Source: Pyrobaculum sp.
GTDB taxonomy: Archaea > Thermoproteota > Thermoprotei > Thermoproteales > Thermoproteaceae
DNA: 5,773 nt
NCBI GenBank assembly: GCA_022759345.1
Contig: JAEMPK010000135.1
Location: 1 to 5,773, forward strand
Reading direction: 5' to 3'
A program made the translations under genes and the position numbers. Shown here one piece after another: positions 5,045 through 5,773 of this stretch. The notes under the pieces are model-generated. The model searched no databases. It saw nothing but the letters and a program-made list of their open reading frames with translations, and was not told where the DNA came from. Position 1 is the stretch's first letter. Each line of letters opens with the position of its first letter.

Positions 5045-5773
5045 CTACTGCGCCTCGGCGGCCTGCGTCTGGATCTGCTGTTCCAGCACCCACACAGGCG
5101 TGGAGAGCAGTGCGACGTAGCCGCCGAAGGCCTGCATGAGGGTTTTCGACTCCTCGACGCCGCGGGGCACGACCTCAACCTTGACGCCCTTCTCCTCCGC
5201 CTTCATTATCACCTCCAGCACCACGTCTTCTCCCAGCTCCTCAGCCACAACCACCGCCTCGGCCATCCCCATCTCTAGGGCTTTCAACACTCTGTCTCGC
5301 CCGTATACGATGTAGTCGCTCTTCTTGACGGCGTAGTACATGACGCGGTCCATCACCTCCTTGGCGTGGACGTACTCGCTCTCTTTTAGCTGCTCCTGGG
5401 CGTTTTTAATCGCCTCCACCACGCCGTATTCGTTGGCGCAACAGGCAGACACCACGGCGAGGACCTTGTCCTTGAGCCGGTAGTCCAGACCGCCCTCCTC
5501 CAGGAAGTCCTCCTTAGTCGGCCCAGGCCCCGCCACTATGATGCCCTTCAGCGTCGGTATCTGGAGGAAGATCTTGTTCACCTCCTCCGCGACCACCTTG
5601 TAGAAGGTCTCCGCTAGATGCTCCGTCTGGCGCTTGTAGCGGTTGGCCGACTGGCCGCCCGCGCTGTGTTTATTCGGCACGAAGAACTCCACGGTCTTCA
5701 CCACCTCCCACTGGCCGCCCTTTAGCAGGGCGATGACCGCCTCCCCCCGCTCCACCACCACAATGCCGTATAC
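5045..5773 (-). CDS. prf1: Peptide chain release factor aRF1 (partial, N-terminus outside window)
   Basis: The minus-strand frame is open to the window edge; 242 residues and the TAG stop are visible, so it is the C-terminal two thirds of a protein usually about 370 aa long. It begins VYGIVVVERGEAVIALLKGG, the start of the central domain. It carries the catalytic GGQ loop in HSAGGQSANRYKRQ (codons at 5659-5651), which triggers peptidyl-tRNA hydrolysis at stop codons. Next comes the family motif GPGPTKEDFL, and the C-terminal domain ends in the AFGG-VALL pattern seen in eRF1/aRF1. Pelota homologues lack GGQ, so aRF1 is preferred. The stop-codon-reading N domain (NIKS) lies beyond 5773. The GTG at 5761 is internal to the domain and is not the start. 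It is convergent with vapBC and unrelated in function. Confidence 0.93.
   Translation of the reverse strand, partial: VYGIVVVERGEAVIALLKGGQWEVVKTVEFFVPNKHSAGGQSANRYKRQTEHLAETFYKVVAEEVNKIFLQIPTLKGIIVAGPGPTKEDFLEEGGLDYRLKDKVLAVVSACCANEYGVVEAIKNAQEQLKESEYVHAKEVMDRVMYYAVKKSDYIVYGRDRVLKALEMGMAEAVVVAEELGEDVVLEVIMKAEEKGVKVEVVPRGVEESKTLMQAFGGYVALLSTPVWVLEQQIQTQAAEAQ

Noticed and set aside
4066..5773. Further GTATAC copies at 4066, 4628, 4653, 5303 and 5768
   Set aside because: They are scattered, some within coding sequence as Val-Tyr codons, and lack the clustering seen before vapB.

Overview
The window looks like a hyperthermophilic crenarchaeon, most likely Thermoproteales (Pyrobaculum or Thermoproteus type). 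Reasons: an archaeal Mre11-Rad50 operon, an archaeal class I release factor (aRF1), an archaeal TATA box placed for a leaderless GTG start, short overlapping genes, and GC-rich, purine-loaded coding sequence. The genus is inferred from style and synteny, not from a database match.

Layout. (1) 1-3304: a tightly overlapping + strand DNA-repair operon. It holds the last codons of an upstream gene (position fits herA), then mre11, then rad50 with a short coiled coil and a central CPVC zinc hook. Mre11 and Rad50 form the nuclease/ATPase complex that processes DNA ends; in archaea it works with the HerA helicase and NurA nuclease. nurA, often next in this cluster, does not follow rad50 here. (2) 3301-3681: GC-rich DNA without a + strand gene. 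On the minus strand it carries a small coding remnant and a hairpin ending in GGTCAG, resembling the right end (omega-RNA end) of IS200/IS605-type TnpB elements. The end overlaps the rad50 stop codon. (3) 3676-4399: a complete VapBC type II toxin-antitoxin module. It has an array of GTATAC palindromes, a TATA box, a leaderless GTG start for vapB, an 11-nt vapB/vapC overlap, and overlapping hairpins at the vapC stop codon. (4) 4400-5044: about 650 bp without an intact gene. Inside it is a self-contained block with a TATA-like box, a hairpin, a reading frame broken by one amber codon, a second outward-facing GGTCAG end and a terminator-like hairpin. I read this as a decayed, internally deleted TnpB-type element or a small RNA derived from one. 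(5) 5045-5773: the C-terminal two thirds of aRF1 on the minus strand, running out of the window.

The main story is a conserved repair operon and a conserved translation gene separated by an accessory patch. There, a toxin-antitoxin pair lies between two TnpB-type end remnants facing in opposite directions. No wholly new system is demonstrated; the candidates for novelty are the vapBC operator array, the possible capture of vapBC between TnpB ends, and the possible omega-RNA-like transcript at about 4605-4950.
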